NCBI GenBank assembly: GCA_022749755.1
Contig: CM040448.1
Span: forward strand, 14,506,481-14,570,480
Origin: Azadirachta indica
Lineage: Eukaryota > Streptophyta > Magnoliopsida > Sapindales > Meliaceae
Length of the DNA: 64,000 nucleotides
Direction of reading: 5' to 3'
In this document: positions 1 through 16,735 of the stretch, one piece after another
How the letters are laid out: every line of letters starts with the position of its first letter
Position numbering within the stretch: the first letter of the stretch is position 1
The notes under the pieces: generated by a model
What the model was told of the DNA's origin: nothing
The model's database searches: none
The model's input: only the letters and a program-made list of their open reading frames with translations
Translations under genes and position numbers: made by a program

Positions 1-2091
1 TATTTATATGTCAAAAAAAAAAAAAAAACTCATTTTTTTCTTCTTTCTTTTTATATACTCATTGATTTATCCAGAATTTAATGAAATTTTAATTAAAAAT
101 AATTCAATATCTTAACTTACCTATAATTCAGATGAGATATAATTTCTTCAAAAAAACTTTTCATTACGTCTCATATAAATGAGAAATGTTAATTAAAATT
201 TTATAAATTTATATTTTTATTCTTCATCTTTTGAACTTTGTTTTTTAATATTAATATGATAACTATCTCGTTGGGTTAACATACGGGTAAAAAATCGATT
301 AATTTTAAATGCTAGAAAAACGGTTGAACAACCATCTAGGAGATACGTTAACAAAAAATACAAATATCAATTGCACATTAAACAAGTGTTGAAATGGAAG
401 TCTGGAAATAGGGATTATATTTCTTCATGACAGGATTGGTTAACACAAGCTATATATTGCCGGTAAATAAAAAATCCCTACGTGAAAAAGAAGAAATCCA
501 TAATTCCCACATACCCACGCCATTTTTCCCAACCTTCTCTGTTAATAATACTATCGTAGAACTTCCAGTTGATGACCGACTAATCCCATTTACAAATTTC
601 AAAACGGAGTATATACACACTTTGTGAGATAAAGTGGTTAAAGATGTAGTTATTGACATTTTTAAACAGGAAAAAAAGAGCAAATTCTTACGACCAAGCG
701 ACGAATCTGCAAGTGGCGCTAGAAAAAGTAAACCACGTAGGCAGGCCATGAAGCGAGGTGCAGCAGGTAAGCTAGCCTCTGATAAACGCACTCGAACATT
801 GAAGTTGCCATTCTGATATTATCGTCTTAGATCAATTCCATCCCAAGCCCAAGCAGAATTGGGAAGTTCACAGATACTAGACCTCGAATTGCATATTTTT
901 GTGTTACCAGGGAAATTAATTAATTAACGCCAGTTGATAGGCTTGGCATCAGTGCAGACACTGATAAACGATTGTTGGTTGTGCATCAAAAAGCGATGCT
1001 AGCGATGCTAGCGACACAGGAATTACTTTGTACAAACTGTGCCCACCCAAAACTTGCGAGCGATGCTTTGTTCCATCATACTTCATCCAGTGATGCAATG
1101 AGCTCGTTTTCGTAATTCTGGCTTTCTTTTCAGGGGCATCATAGGATTTGCCAAGCAGTGGCACTAACTTTTATTATCTAATATTTTCTTGGCATCAGTG
1201 TAATCTAGTACTTATGCCCCGTTTGCTTTCCCTACTGAAACAATATAATTGGAATAGCCTTATGCCATAAAGTTATTCAATTTTGACTATTCGTGTTTTT
1301 TTTTTTTTAACTCAACATTGAAATACAATTTAGATTCAGTTTTTCAATTTTTAATGAGAGTTTTTGTTAGCTCTTATAGGGTTGGGAAGGTTTTTGTTTT
1401 ATATTTATATAATACCTAAAGAAAGATAATTATTTTGATTTACAAATTAAATAATTTATAGGCTGCGACAGATATGGCTAGTATTATACTCAACGTGGTA
1501 CGTGTTTTAATAACGTTTGATTGAATATGGTATATACTTGTTCCATTTGTTTTATAATGTTTGATTCAATATTAACGTATATTATAGATATTTAATAATA
1601 AACTAATTAAATATTATCGGATAATTCGTAATATTTTTTATTACATTTATAGTATTAATTGAAAAACTAAATTAAACTGCATCTTATACTAATATCTTAA
1701 ACTGATCCTTAACAAATTAAGATTTGCACTGTGAGACGTCAGCCGAGTAATATAATTTAACTCTTACACTCATTGAACACTCTTTTAATGACTGATCAAC
1801 TATTATCATTTTTCTATATATATCTTTCAAATTTCTGCACGTAAATATATCTAAACAATCTACAGCAAAGGTTTTTATTAATAATCACTCCTGTGGTTTT
1901 CCGCCAAATCAAGGCTTAAAAAAATCTTGTTTTTCTGATCAAGAAAGAAAAATCAAAAGGACCCACAGAATGTGCAGTGAGTCACGAACATAAAAAGAAA
2001 CTTTATTTATTAACAAAAAGAATTAATACGCCACAATCAAGAATCAGGATGATCAACAAGAACCTCGAAAAAATGAATATAAGACGACTTG
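1..2091. other. Intergenic, no gene recognised
   Basis: AT-rich sequence. Short open frames at 427-627 and 634-816 (plus) and 949-1164 (minus) have no features I recognise. The minus one lies inside a segment bounded by a 13-base direct repeat, listed separately. The 634-816 frame ends in a Lys/Arg-rich stretch but has no clear upstream exon. Confidence 0.5.
942..1200. repeat. 13-bp direct repeat flanking a 233-bp segment
   Basis: CTTGGCATCAGTG occurs at 942-954 and again, identically, at 1188-1200. The enclosed segment (955-1187) contains a short tandem GCGATGCTA repeat and a minus-strand open frame of about 70 codons. The layout resembles a target-site duplication around a retroposed fragment, but there is no poly-A tail and no pol III box that I can see. 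Confidence 0.35.
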
Positions 2092-2771
2092 TCAAGCTTC
2101 AGTCTTCGACGTTTTCTTTGCCTGCTGCTGCTTTGCTTCCCGATGAGCTTTCCTCCCGTCTTCGATGAAATTGTAAAGCTCCCCGCAGAGACAACCAGAG
2201 AATGCCAAGACCGACCGAATTCTGAGTTGCGTATCCCCCCAATGGCCGAAGGAACATATGGTAAAACCAAAAGGGATAGCAGAAGTGCGGGCAGCAAAGT
2301 CCACTTCCAGTATTTCACCACCAACGCGGAAGATACCGCACGCAGGGATTGGTAGTGCTCAGTAACGGGGTTGGCTGCTTTGGCGTCTTGAGAAGGGTCG
2401 GAATCGGCAGTCTTGGAACAAGAATCCTGTTGAGCACAATTAGTCATTGGTAGTCCTGGTTTTCTCCTTTTTATCTCCGATTCTCGTTTCAGAAAACTGA
2501 GGTCTGGCGGTAATGCGTCATCAGAAGATTCCAACTCGGCATTCTTCGAGGTGCAAGATTCCCGTCGCACGCAGAAAGATGTAAAGTTTCTGGCGCTGGC
2601 GTAGGCATAGGAGTGGGGGAAAGAAGAGTTAAGAAGGGTGGATTGCCGGGGGAGTGTCAGCGTAACCGGTGATGGCGGATGAAGAAGAATGGATTGCCGG
2701 GGGAAGCCCACGGTAACCGGAAATGCACGAGAAATTAGGAAATTAGTCATGGTGTAAATTTCGAAATTCAC
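2092..2771 (-). pseudogene. Small membrane protein P1, frame broken at a G6 run
   Basis: This is a minus-strand relative of the small membrane proteins at 17198, 25021 and 29884. The N-terminal half (start near 2771 or the next Met at 2750) is Ser/Pro/Arg-rich and could be an organelle transit peptide. A hydrophobic segment follows, starting with KYWKWTLLPALLLSLLVLPY. The family's conserved ending (LYNFIEDGRKAH, compare YHFIETGRK in the paralogue) lies in a different frame that stops at 2092. The switch falls at a run of six G on the minus strand (six C near 2236-2241), where one extra G would join the two frames. As written the main frame runs on to 2037 with unrelated residues. It is either a recent pseudogene or a homopolymer sequencing error. 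The function of the family is unknown. Confidence 0.55.
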
Positions 2772-3089
2772 TCTTTGATTAAATGGCCTTACTGCTCCGT
2801 TGTATGTAGTACATATACAGAAGACTTAGGCTGATTGTGTTCATGATAAGGAAGTTATGCTAAATAACGAACTTCAACCGCATTCAGTAAATCGGGTTAT
2901 GTTAGTTAGATTGCGTTTAAGAAATTTGACGGCATTTTTCTTAATCAGTTACTATAGTTAATTAACAAATATTGCGGCTAGAGCTCGGTGTAAAGAAAAC
3001 ATTTAATTCTTTTTTTATTAAATATTTATACGTACAAATAACAACCCATTTTAGATTTAGTCAAATAAAATTGCACATTTTAGATTTAC
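2772..3089. other. Intergenic, nothing recognised
   Basis: This stretch lies upstream of P1 and downstream of the orphan exon. It is AT-rich and no coding or repeat structure was recognised. Confidence 0.4.
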
Positions 3090-3299
3090 CCTCATCTCAG
3101 TCTGTGTCAGATAAGGCTGCCCATCCGGATCCCTTAATAGATGAACTTTCTGCCCTTTAGTCTCTCCAGCATCTATCCATTCATCATTGACTTCGACTTC
3201 CTTCCACATTTCCTTCAAATCTGAAACTTCAGCACAATCATCCCAATACTTGAAGCTGACCACCATCCTCTCAATCCTTCCCTTATATGATCTCTTCCG
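3090..3299 (-). pseudogene. Orphan exon of an otherwise missing gene
   Basis: A 70-codon open segment on the minus strand is bounded by a plausible acceptor (TATTAG just upstream) and donor (GTAAAT just downstream). It encodes a well-formed, charged sequence with FKYWDDCAEVSDLKEMW near the start and WIDAGETKGQKVHL, then RDPDGQPYLTQTEM towards the end. From memory this resembles part of a plant protein with a lysozyme/lytic-transglycosylase-like domain, but that identification is weak. I found no neighbouring exons of the same gene within a few kilobases on either side, so it looks like a stranded exon from a partial duplication. Confidence 0.4.
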
Positions 3300-3741
3300 C
3301 TAATATCCATAATCCAAAGCCACCCATCAATTTCAATTCAAAGTGTTAATTCAACCACAAATAAAATTAAAAGGAAAAAATCTTTCGCATTGACATAGAA
3401 TCGAAGAGGTTCCAACAGAAGAAAAGGTAATCAAATATACAAACAAGAACAAAACGAAACAAAACTTTCAGATATCAAAATCGAGATGGAGAAAACCCAA
3501 CTGAAAAGACAACGTACATGCAAATATGAAAGTGGAACGAGGAAGGAAATGAGGAAGGAAACGAATGAATCTTCCTTCCTGAGCGACGTTGTGTTATGGG
3601 AATGATAAAGCGAGGGAGGAGGAAATAAAATTCAAGGAAGGGAATTGTTGAAGCATGTAGTGACACGTGGCATGACATGCTGGATTTCAGGTGAATTGAA
3701 AATAAGAATAATATCTCCAATTTGGCGTCAGTAGAGCCGGC
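3300..3741. other. Intergenic, nothing recognised
   Basis: AT-rich stretch between the orphan exon and the solo LTR. A minus-strand open frame overlaps it and the LTR edge (3475-3825) but shows no family features. Confidence 0.4.
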
Positions 3742-4523
3742 TGTCACGTGCCGCCGGTTCGGAAGCGGAACCGCCGAAAGCGCAAGAGCACAAGAGCGCG
3801 CTCCTCGCAGAACAAGCACGCCCAAGTTCCGGAGTCGCCTACCCTCTCGACGGAGAGCTTACATTGGCGGGTGAACAGTGTGTTGGTGAACAGTACCCCC
3901 GCGAGCGGACATCAAGTTCCAAGAGCAGTTCGGGGGAGAGCGGAGCGGAACGGGAGCGTGCCCGACATCCTGCCGTGTCAACCGAGGCTAGGCAAGTCAG
4001 TGGGCCTTGGAAGCAACCACCACAAGCATCCTTAGAAGCACCATTTGGGCTGGGCAGCAAGACACATGTAAGGAGCAAGCTGGACAACACTTGGTTTGGC
4101 TTAGTAGTTTAGCTTGGTTTCCTTAGAGTGTGATCCAATAGGCCCAATGTTGTGTTTGATGGTGGTAGGTAGGATATTTCTTGTCTTCTTGTAAATGTTG
4201 TAAATGTGGACACATCTTGGCCATTGATAGTGCTTGAGTCAATTAAATCATAGCCATCCATTTGGGCATATATATTGTATAGTGAAATGTAATGAAAAAA
4301 AAGAGACCCATTTCTCTCTTCCAATTACTTCTCACGTTGCTTCTTCTTCTTCTCCATTTCGCTCCCAAATTGAGCACCAAATTAACACTGCTCACTGCCA
4401 TTCTTGCAACACACACACACAAATTGATCTTGGGAGAATTAAAGGCTTACTTGGGTAGTGGTAATCAACTAGTTCAAGTGCCGCATGTGCTAGAATTTCC
4501 GCCTCAGTTCCCAGCGCGTGACA
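3742..4523 (+). mobile_element. Solo LTR, copy 1
   Basis: This 782-bp element begins TGTCACGTGCC and ends GCGCGTGACA, so it has TG...CA termini inside a longer imperfect inverted repeat. It is flanked by the 4-bp direct repeat CGGC (3738-3741 and 4524-4527). It aligns along its length with the 784-bp element at 24237-25020. LTR-like promoter features are visible: a TATA-like tract near 4267-4276, then a TC-rich stretch. No gag-pol or second LTR is adjacent, which points to a solo LTR left by recombination between LTRs. Its family is unknown to me. Short open frames inside it are not genes. Confidence 0.7.
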
Positions 4524-4700
4524 CGGCGCCCTCTTCCTTTGTTTTATTACTTCAATTTTGTTAACCGCTGATTCTGTTTAATTACTAAATTTGTCATTTT
4601 TGGGTCAAACTAACGCTCTCACCGTTGACCAGCACCTGCTACAAACTCAATGATAGTGATAATTGATTTGATTTGATCACGTGCAACTAATTATTTCAGA

Positions 4701-6236
4701 GGGGTTTTAATACAAAACTCTCCTAACGTTTAACTTTTTAACACTTAAAAGAGAAAGTTTGACTTAATACACAGATACCTTCCTTACAGACTTCTACTTC
4801 CATCCATAATTATAGAAAAGACATATTCACCCTTTATTTACTATTTTCAAAATAAAGACAAAAATTTAAATTTGAGATATTTTTTCAATTAAAATAATAT
4901 ATTATTAAAAAATAAAGAAGAGAATACAAAAGGAACTATAAGTTCAATAAAAATTAAAGTTTAAAAATAGCCAAATACAACACACAACAGTAAGGAGAAA
5001 CAATAGTAAATTGTAATTTTTTTTACTACAAAATGGCAAAAATTAGGCTGTTATTTTCTTTGCTACAGACAGTAAATAGTAGTAGTAAAGCATATCAGCA
5101 ACAACAGAATTCGCAGCTAGCACTAGGTGGGAAGATAAAATAGCAGTAAGATAGCACAACAAACACTTTAGCAGAAATTAAGTAGAAAATAGCACCAGCA
5201 ACAAGTATTGGCGTTAATTTAAAAACAAAATAAAAGCTTAAAAATAGCATAACACAAGCAAGGCAACAACACTCCCAATAGCAGCAACAACAGTTCCCAG
5301 CAGAATATAACCAAATAACTTCTCTCAACAGCAGATCCATCATTATACAACACCAAATACATATATAGTATTTGAAGGAGCAAAGAATTAATGACTAATA
5401 GAATGTCCTAACAAGCAGTTGATAAACTGTTAAAGAATTCTGCAGTTAGCAACACCAGTAGTAGATACTATGAAATAAATCAAAAGCTGGGAACATCTCA
5501 AACATTTATATGTAAGTCTCTGCAAATAAGAGGAGGAGGATCATCCCACCAGTAAAAGGAAGAACAAGTTAAACCATGGTTAGTTAGAATATCAGCCACC
5601 TTATTTCTTACCCTTTAAATGTGTGAAAAATAAGCCTGCATACTATTAAAAAGCTGAAGAGGGTTAAGCCAGCAAATGTGAAGTTGATATGAAGGTACAA
5701 ATGAGGAAGGATATGGTGGGACTTGCGGAGGTACAAATGAGGAAAGAGATGGTGAAAGAGTGGAGGAGAACGGAGAAGATATGAAAAGAGATGAAGACGG
5801 CAGTGAAAAGTGGGGAAGTAGTGAGTATTGGGTAATGGAGAAGGCATTGTTTGAGGGAAAAGAGGATGTGGTGGACGAGTAAAAGGAGAAATTTTTTCTA
5901 CTTTTTAGCATAACACCCATAATTTTAACAATGAGATAATAAAGATGGATGACTTCAAGAGAGGTATATGTGCCTTTTCCTAAACTATCTATTTAAGTGT
6001 TAGAATCCAAAACCTTAAGGGAGGTATGCGTTAAAACCCCTTATTGTAATTAAAAAAATATTTCAAACTTAAATTATTGTCTTTATTTCAAAAATGACAA
6101 ATGAAGGGCAAATGTGTCTTTTCTATAATTATGGATGGAAGTTAAAGTCTGTAGGAGAGGTATGTATGCATTAAGCCAAATCTTCTCTCTAAGTGTTAAA
6201 AAGCTAAACTTCAAGGGAGATATGTGTTAAAACCCC
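4701..6236. mobile_element. Foldback / Mutator-like element with ~200-bp inverted ends
   Basis: The left arm (about 4701-4905) is the reverse complement, at roughly three-quarters identity, of the right arm (about 6035-6236). The ends are GGGGTTTTAA and TTAAAACCCC. A partial extra copy of the right arm lies just inside it (about 5920-6045). The immediate 9-bp flanks are TTATTTCAG (4691-4699) and TTATTCCAA (6237-6245), 7 of 9 matching, as expected for an aged Mutator-type target duplication. The interior (4910-5920) has only short open frames and no transposase, so it is non-autonomous. Confidence 0.55.
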
Positions 6237-6649
6237 TTATTCCAACATAATAATTTTTTGTTCTAAAATTTTGCATGCGTATAAAAATAAATACCTTCTA
6301 TTTTTGTGCCTGAGAATAGAATGGGATGACTATCTACTCAAGAAGTGACAATATTATAATTAATATAACAAATATTAGTAAATAAACACAAAAGTTCGGG
6401 TGAGATTATTTTAATCATATTATGATATATGTAATTTTTTTTTTACATTTTAATAATCACTTTCGTGATTAGTTAATTTTAAATGTTCATGTGATAAAAT
6501 TTAATTGGAATAATATGTCATCTAATTTTTTTTAGAAAAGCTAGGAGGTGATTGTCATTTTTATTATCTTATTATTTTTGTATATATATTAAATAAAGTC
6601 TATTAATGTCCAAGTTGCATTTTCAATTATATTCATCAAATTAATAATA

Positions 6650-7383
6650 GGGTTGTTTTACGCTGTACGTCACATTTATTGATATGTATCATATATAAAC
6701 TCATTTTTATGAAAGTCATCATTCTACCTCCAAATAATAATAATAAAATGTTTATTTTATCTTTATTTTAAATAAAAATAATAAAAGAATAATAACATTT
6801 TAGTACCTAAATTTTGATTAAATAACAAATCAAGACATAATTTAACCAATTTTAACAATTTAGTTTCTATTGTTACTTTTATCTTTCATTATTAACCACC
6901 TTCTTCCATCTTTTTTTCCTTAAACACAAATTTTTTCCAAATTATATAACAAAAATTTATCAATTAAAGCCATACTAACTCATCCAAGCAAATTCCTATA
7001 ATTTTTATTATTATTCGTTTTCAAAAATAATGAATGAAAGTCATGTGTCATGAGTTTAATTTGTGTTTTTGGTGATCTAAGGCATTTTACAATTTAAACA
7101 CAAAGTCAATTATACCCTCAAATATTTTACCGATTGGTGACAAATGCAACAACATGATAAGGACTAAAATGTTAAAATTAGTTAAAGTATGTCTACTTTG
7201 TTATTTTATCAAATATTAGTGACTATAATGTTATTATTTTTTTATCATTTTTAATTATAATAAAAATAAAATAGTCATTTTATTATTATTTTATTTTTAT
7301 TTGGGGTAGAGTGATGATTTTTACGACAATGAGTTTATATTTGATATATATCAATAAATGTGAAGCACGGCCAAAAAAACCCC
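6650..7383. mobile_element. Second foldback element (MITE-like)
   Basis: The left arm (about 6650-6900) and right arm (about 7130-7383) are inverted copies sharing CACATTTATTGATAT and AATAATAACATT blocks. Near the outer ends TTAATAATA and TTATTAATA match 8 of 9, suggesting a decayed 9-bp target duplication. There is no coding capacity. It is probably a short non-autonomous DNA transposon capable of forming a long hairpin transcript. Confidence 0.5.
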
Positions 7384-7829
7384 TGTTATTAATATAATAA
7401 AAAAATATCAAAATATGTGATCCTTATAAAATACATGACATTTATAAAGAGAATGATTGCACGTTTTCTCATTTTATTATATTTTATAAGTATTTGACAC
7501 ATATAAAGTAGTTATGGAGTTTATTATTTTTTTATATTTTTATAATTAGTAATTGAGTACTGACAATTAAAAAAAGGGTTATTAAAAGATTATCCTTAAT
7601 GTGGATTTGAAAAAAAAATGAAACTCAAATTGCTCTTTTGTTAATTTCATAAAGTTTTGAATGTATTTGATCTGGTAGTTAACAATCGAAAATATTTTAT
7701 TCAAAAGTATTCCTAAAGAATTAGATTATAATTAATGGTGACTGTCATTTCATAAAACTTAAAATCTTGAATGTATAATAATAGTGCTCACGTGTATAAA
7801 TAAAGGAATTAATTCTCTAAAAAAATATT

Positions 7830-7930
7830 AAAATTTGTTATTGATTTTATGTTCCAAAAGAATTGGATTCTTAAAAAATAAAATAAAATTTGTTATTGAT
7901 TTTATGTTCGAGAAGAATTGACTTCTTAGT
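7830..7930. repeat. 55-bp tandem duplication
   Basis: A unit beginning AAATTTGTTATTGATTTTAT occurs at about 7831 and again at about 7886, with a few substitutions. Confidence 0.6.
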
Positions 7931-9221
7931 GTGTGGGTTGCTGGGTGTCATTTTCACAATTAATAATAAGAGAGAGAAAAGGGTAGATATGTCTCTTCTT
8001 AAGAACTGAGTCATCACGTGCAAATTTGTGTATCCAACTACCCAAACACTTAGCATTATTATATGTAGTCATGTTTTTATTTTTTGTTTGTTGCTATGCG
8101 TTTCCTTCAAGCAATTTTATTTCTCTTCTCTAGAATGGATCGTCCCCACCTTCGAACCACCCGACCAACAAAACGACTGCGTGCCGTTGTCATACGCTTT
8201 TTTCCTATGCGCTCCTTCTACTTATTTTACTCACAAACAAGATAAAAAAGAAAAATATTTGAATTTATGACCTTTTCTTTTATGTTTTTTCAAAAAATAA
8301 AAAACATCTCGACACTCTCGCATTAAAAGGAATAAAATACCATTTAACTTATGTACTATTATATTAGCAAATCTTAATAGATTTTGATTTTTATATGCTT
8401 ACTTATTTGTAATTGAATAATTTTCATGATACAACTAATAGTTTACAATCATGATTATTATTTTAAAACACCTTAAAAAGTTATTGTATACTAAATCGAA
8501 TATTAAAAAATATAAAAAAATATTTTTTACATTCATTTTACGAAGAGAAAATAAGATAATGATATTGAAGTTCTTGAGTTTTATTTTTTTATATTTTGAA
8601 AAAAAGGAATTTTTTTTGTAATATAAAAAATCAAAAATTCTTTTATTTATATCAAATAGGTAATTTAAAAAAAAAAACTCAATAAATTATTTACTATTAT
8701 GATATAACCATATTATTAGTATAATATTAAAATTTTTACAATTATAATGTGAGAATATTTATTAATTACTATTTGATAGGAGTGGTTAGTAGTCGTGTCT
8801 TCTAAATGGAGGGTAAGGTTTGAAATTTTTATTTTCCCTCAACCTATAGTAGGAAAAAAATAAATTGAATTTTAGTAAATTTTTATCTGACGTTACTTGG
8901 TATAATTTCGATGTAATATCAATGAAAATATTTAACTTAATAAAAAATTATTACTTCAGTAATTTTATTAAGAATTGAGATTTATTTGATAAAATAAATA
9001 AATAAATGATATAATTATTTGAAACTACAAAAAGTTAGAAATCTAATATGTTATTTTTGGACGACGAGATCTGCCATTTTTGTCACAAGAATATTAGTTA
9101 AAGATACGAGGAGCCTCTATCTAACAGCCACAACCTAACCCCGAACGTGTCACCAGCCGACATGTCGGTAGGACCGGCTAAATCTAAAGCAAGAAAAAGC
9201 CCAAAAAAAGGCCCAGTCTGG
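7931..9221. other. Intergenic, AT-rich
   Basis: No gene recognised. The open frame at 8028-8270 shows no protein-family features. Confidence 0.4.
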
Positions 9222-9727
9222 TCTGACGTGGCTTTCAAGGAGTCGCTGAGCTAAATGACAAACTCCTCTGCGTTGTTAACACAGTCACGCTAATCACAGT
9301 GCTGAGCAAAATTATGCTGCGGCCGTTACCATTTCATCATCATAAAGCACTTGCAGTTCCTACACGTGGAATACCCGGATAGGAAAGTAAAGAGAGCTAG
9401 CTTAGGATTCTCATAGTAAAGAAACTATTTAATTTTCTAGTTACGTACGGAGACAGAAAGTTAGGGAAGCGAAAGTTGGTATATGGTCTTGACATTAGAA
9501 TCTCCGCTAAATTTCTTCTTCCCTTGCTTTTTAGAAACGCGCACAGCACAGCACTCGCAACACCACCCCCCCACCAAAAAAAAAAAAAAGGACACATTTG
9601 CTTTTTAAAATCAAATTTGCATTTCTGGCCTGTGCCTCTTCTCAAAAGTCACGGCAACAGCTTTCTCTTTATTTATTAGGGTTTTTGCACGGGGGGAACT
9701 CGTAGGAGTGTTATTAGAAAAGGAAAT
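9222..9727 (+). promoter_or_regulatory. Putative GAPCp upstream region
   Basis: The 500 bp before the GAPCp start contains TGACGTGGC near 9223-9231 and a G-box CACGTG near 9364-9369. Both are ACGT-core motifs of the kind bound by bZIP and bHLH factors. A pyrimidine-rich leader follows. Function is inferred from motif and position only. Confidence 0.35.
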
Positions 9728-13859
<4,132 letters not shown>

Positions 13860-14656
13860 ACAGTGAAGATTTTTTGCTGTGACTGCAATTTTAGTGCATG
13901 CTTGAGTTAGATGGAAAGAATTAGCTACAAAATCTGATAGCGATTCGAATTTTTTTGTTCCGAGTGACTTTCATCTCGACATGGACTTCGACATCTGTTT
14001 GATGCAAGTTACAAAATAATGGAATAATCCAAAATGTATGAGCTTATTTCAGTGATACAAATCTATCTTTGTATTTTGGATACTCTGATTGTTATTCTCC
14101 ACGCTGCTTTGATGCAACATCATCTTCAATACTATGCATATGTCATTTGATATGTTTGCATGAAATTCGTGATTTTCGATGAATATATATATAAATGTCT
14201 TCCAAGATTGATATAAATGTGTATGTTGTCATTTATTTAAAGCTATAACAATGAGATAGATAAATAAAATTATGTATGTATCTTTAATTTTTTTCCCTTA
14301 TTTATCATAATTATTGTTGTAATTAATGATTTTAAAATAAATAGTAAGATAATATAATGACAATGACAATGTTCTCATCTATACTCTTTTTGATAATTAG
14401 ATTTAGATGCATTGAGATTGATTTTCTATTCTGGGTTAATGTTCGTTGAAGTTGAGTTACTCTACGCTAACATTCGATGTAAATTCGTACGAAAAATATA
14501 AAATTTAACATTATGATATACCATTAGTTGCCAAATGAAATGAATATTGACCAACGAGACATCTTGAACACACAAATCTTAATTTTCTTCCTCACACTTA
14601 CGTACACAGAGCAAAATCCTGGTTTTTAAGTAGGGCTGAAAGCGAATCAAAATTAA
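13860..14656. other. GAPCp 3' flank and intergenic
   Basis: The first ~200 bp is probably the GAPCp 3' UTR (T-rich, with AATAAT near 14020). The rest is AT-rich with no gene recognised. The left edge of duplication copy A lies near 14657. Confidence 0.45.
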
Positions 14657-16439
14657 GAAAAAAGGTGGGGGATTGTCTTGCAGTGCTATAAAAAGGAAGC
14701 CAAGTTAAGCCAATCCCGCACGTAATGGATATGTCGAGCTGCGGGCCGGTCTTGGATCCAGTCCAGTCTTTACCTTTAAACTTAATTAAAATTTCCACAC
14801 ATTATTTGTTCGATTTTACCAATTTACTCTCTGGCTAAAATGCTAAAACTGAGCAATTTATACTAAACATGAACTTATTCTTATCCTAATTCAATAATAT
14901 TTTGGTATGCAACTTAATTTATTTTATTATTTTATATTAAAAGAAAAAAAAGTTTAATGAGTTTAGTTAACAGTGAAATGATGGAGTATTAGTGATAGTA
15001 AATGCAAGCCCACGCTTATCTCCTAGCCAAAGCTAGGAATCCAGAGCCCCTTCCATTTTTTTATCAAAATTGTGCTCAAACTTTTATTAATGAAGGAAAA
15101 ACACATATACTTTCTTACTCAGATGTATCTGTTTAAATGTGACAAATTGAGTCGATTTAGCATAAATTTAACATAAAAGATAGGAAAATAATATAAGAAA
15201 TATATATACAGAGAGAGAAAAGTTTTTAACACTAGCTCATATTTCAATCATTTCATAAAGATATCATTGACATAATTATATATGACATCAGTTAAATGTT
15301 AATTAAGAGAAGTCATAATACATGTGAAAATGTGTGTAGTTATTCATAATTTCAATTCTTTTCTTTACACTCTAATTTTAAGTTTTTAATATATATATAT
15401 ATATCTTATAATGATAATGAAAATAATTTATAAAGTACAAGAAAAGAGTTTAATAAACTGTGTGGTGGGTTTACTCTTTTAAGCAAGAGAAATGAACTTT
15501 TGTTATATATTCTATCCTAAATGTTAGGGTAATGTTTTCTTTCCTTGTATAACTTGTTCTCGGGGCAGCATGATATTTAATATTATTAAACTAACATCCA
15601 ACTACAAGGGCAGGGGAATTTGAATTTGTCTGCGGATACCATGGAAGGATTTAGATTTAGATTCCCATTTTCATTTGTACACGTGTGACGCCGTGGGGTC
15701 TCGCCTTGGTAGCAATCGCCATTGGACGACTAAATTTGTGGTAATAAACTCAGAATAATTTCAATTTAATTCTTATTCTTTTCAATAATTCATATTTTAG
15801 CTAAGCATTTGACATTATATTAGAAAACCCTTAATATTTTATGTTCCCTCAATTTAGTCTCTACCTATTTAGACAATCCACATCATTTTATCTTTTGACT
15901 AAACTTTTGTTAATCCACTTCCATAAAATCTTTTGAATTAAAAAAGAAAAGGACTTTTGTGTCCCAATACATTTGTCAATTCAATATTTTTTTGTATAAA
16001 AAATGATTATTAATAATTAAGAGAAGAAAAAAAGTAATAATCTTACACTTTTTAATATGCTACATAATATTATTTTCTCATCATTGTTAACTCGAATTTG
16101 TTGTTGTATATATTTTTCAAGTAGTTTACATTAATAGATTCTATAAAATTACTTTATTAATATTCTCCAATCTAAGGGATTTGATGTAAATTGGTTTTAA
16201 GGATTAAAATAAAATAAAAATAAAAGTTCAAACGTTTTTTGTGATACTGTACAAAATTTTCTAGTAAGTTATAAATGTTGAATATATAGGTAGCAGAGTG
16301 AAATTATACCTAAATGCGGCGGTCGTGCTCGGTGAAGAAACGGAACGGGGCTGCTCTGTATTCCTACTGGCAACGAAGTCACGTGGAGAGAGAATAACAG
16401 CGTTAAGATTAACGGAATTGATACCCAAACAAGTACCCC

Positions 16440-16735
16440 AAATACTCATTTACTCAAAAAAAAAAAAAAAAGAAAACCACTCATTAATTTACTTTACAAA
16501 CCCATCAAATTGCCTATCGTACCATCTAAATAGATCTCTCTCTCTCTCTTTTTTTTTTTTTTTTCTATCATACGCTAAAGAATTTAAAAATTCAAAATAC
16601 TCGTTTTACTCAAAAAAAAAAAAAAACTCATTAATTTACTTTACAAACCCATCAAATTGCCTATCGTATGCTCTAAATAGATCTCTCTTTTTTTTTCCTT
16701 TTTCTATCCTACGCTAAAGAATTCAAAAAATTCTA
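16440..16735 (+). repeat. ~145-bp tandem repeat upstream of P2
   Basis: Two adjacent units share TACTCAAAAAAA, CCCATCAAATTGCCTATCGT, AAATAGATCTCTCT and ACGCTAAAGAATT. The same pair exists at 29155-29420 in copy B, so it predates the large duplication. An open frame through it (16298-16717) is low-complexity and not credible as a gene. Confidence 0.65.

Noticed and set aside
450..791. 113-codon minus-strand open frame
   Set aside because: It is the antisense of two plus-strand frames that are themselves unsupported. No recognisable features.
16298..16717. 139-codon open frame on the plus strand
   Set aside because: It runs through A/T homopolymers and the tandem repeat upstream of P2, and copy B does not preserve it. 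No protein features.
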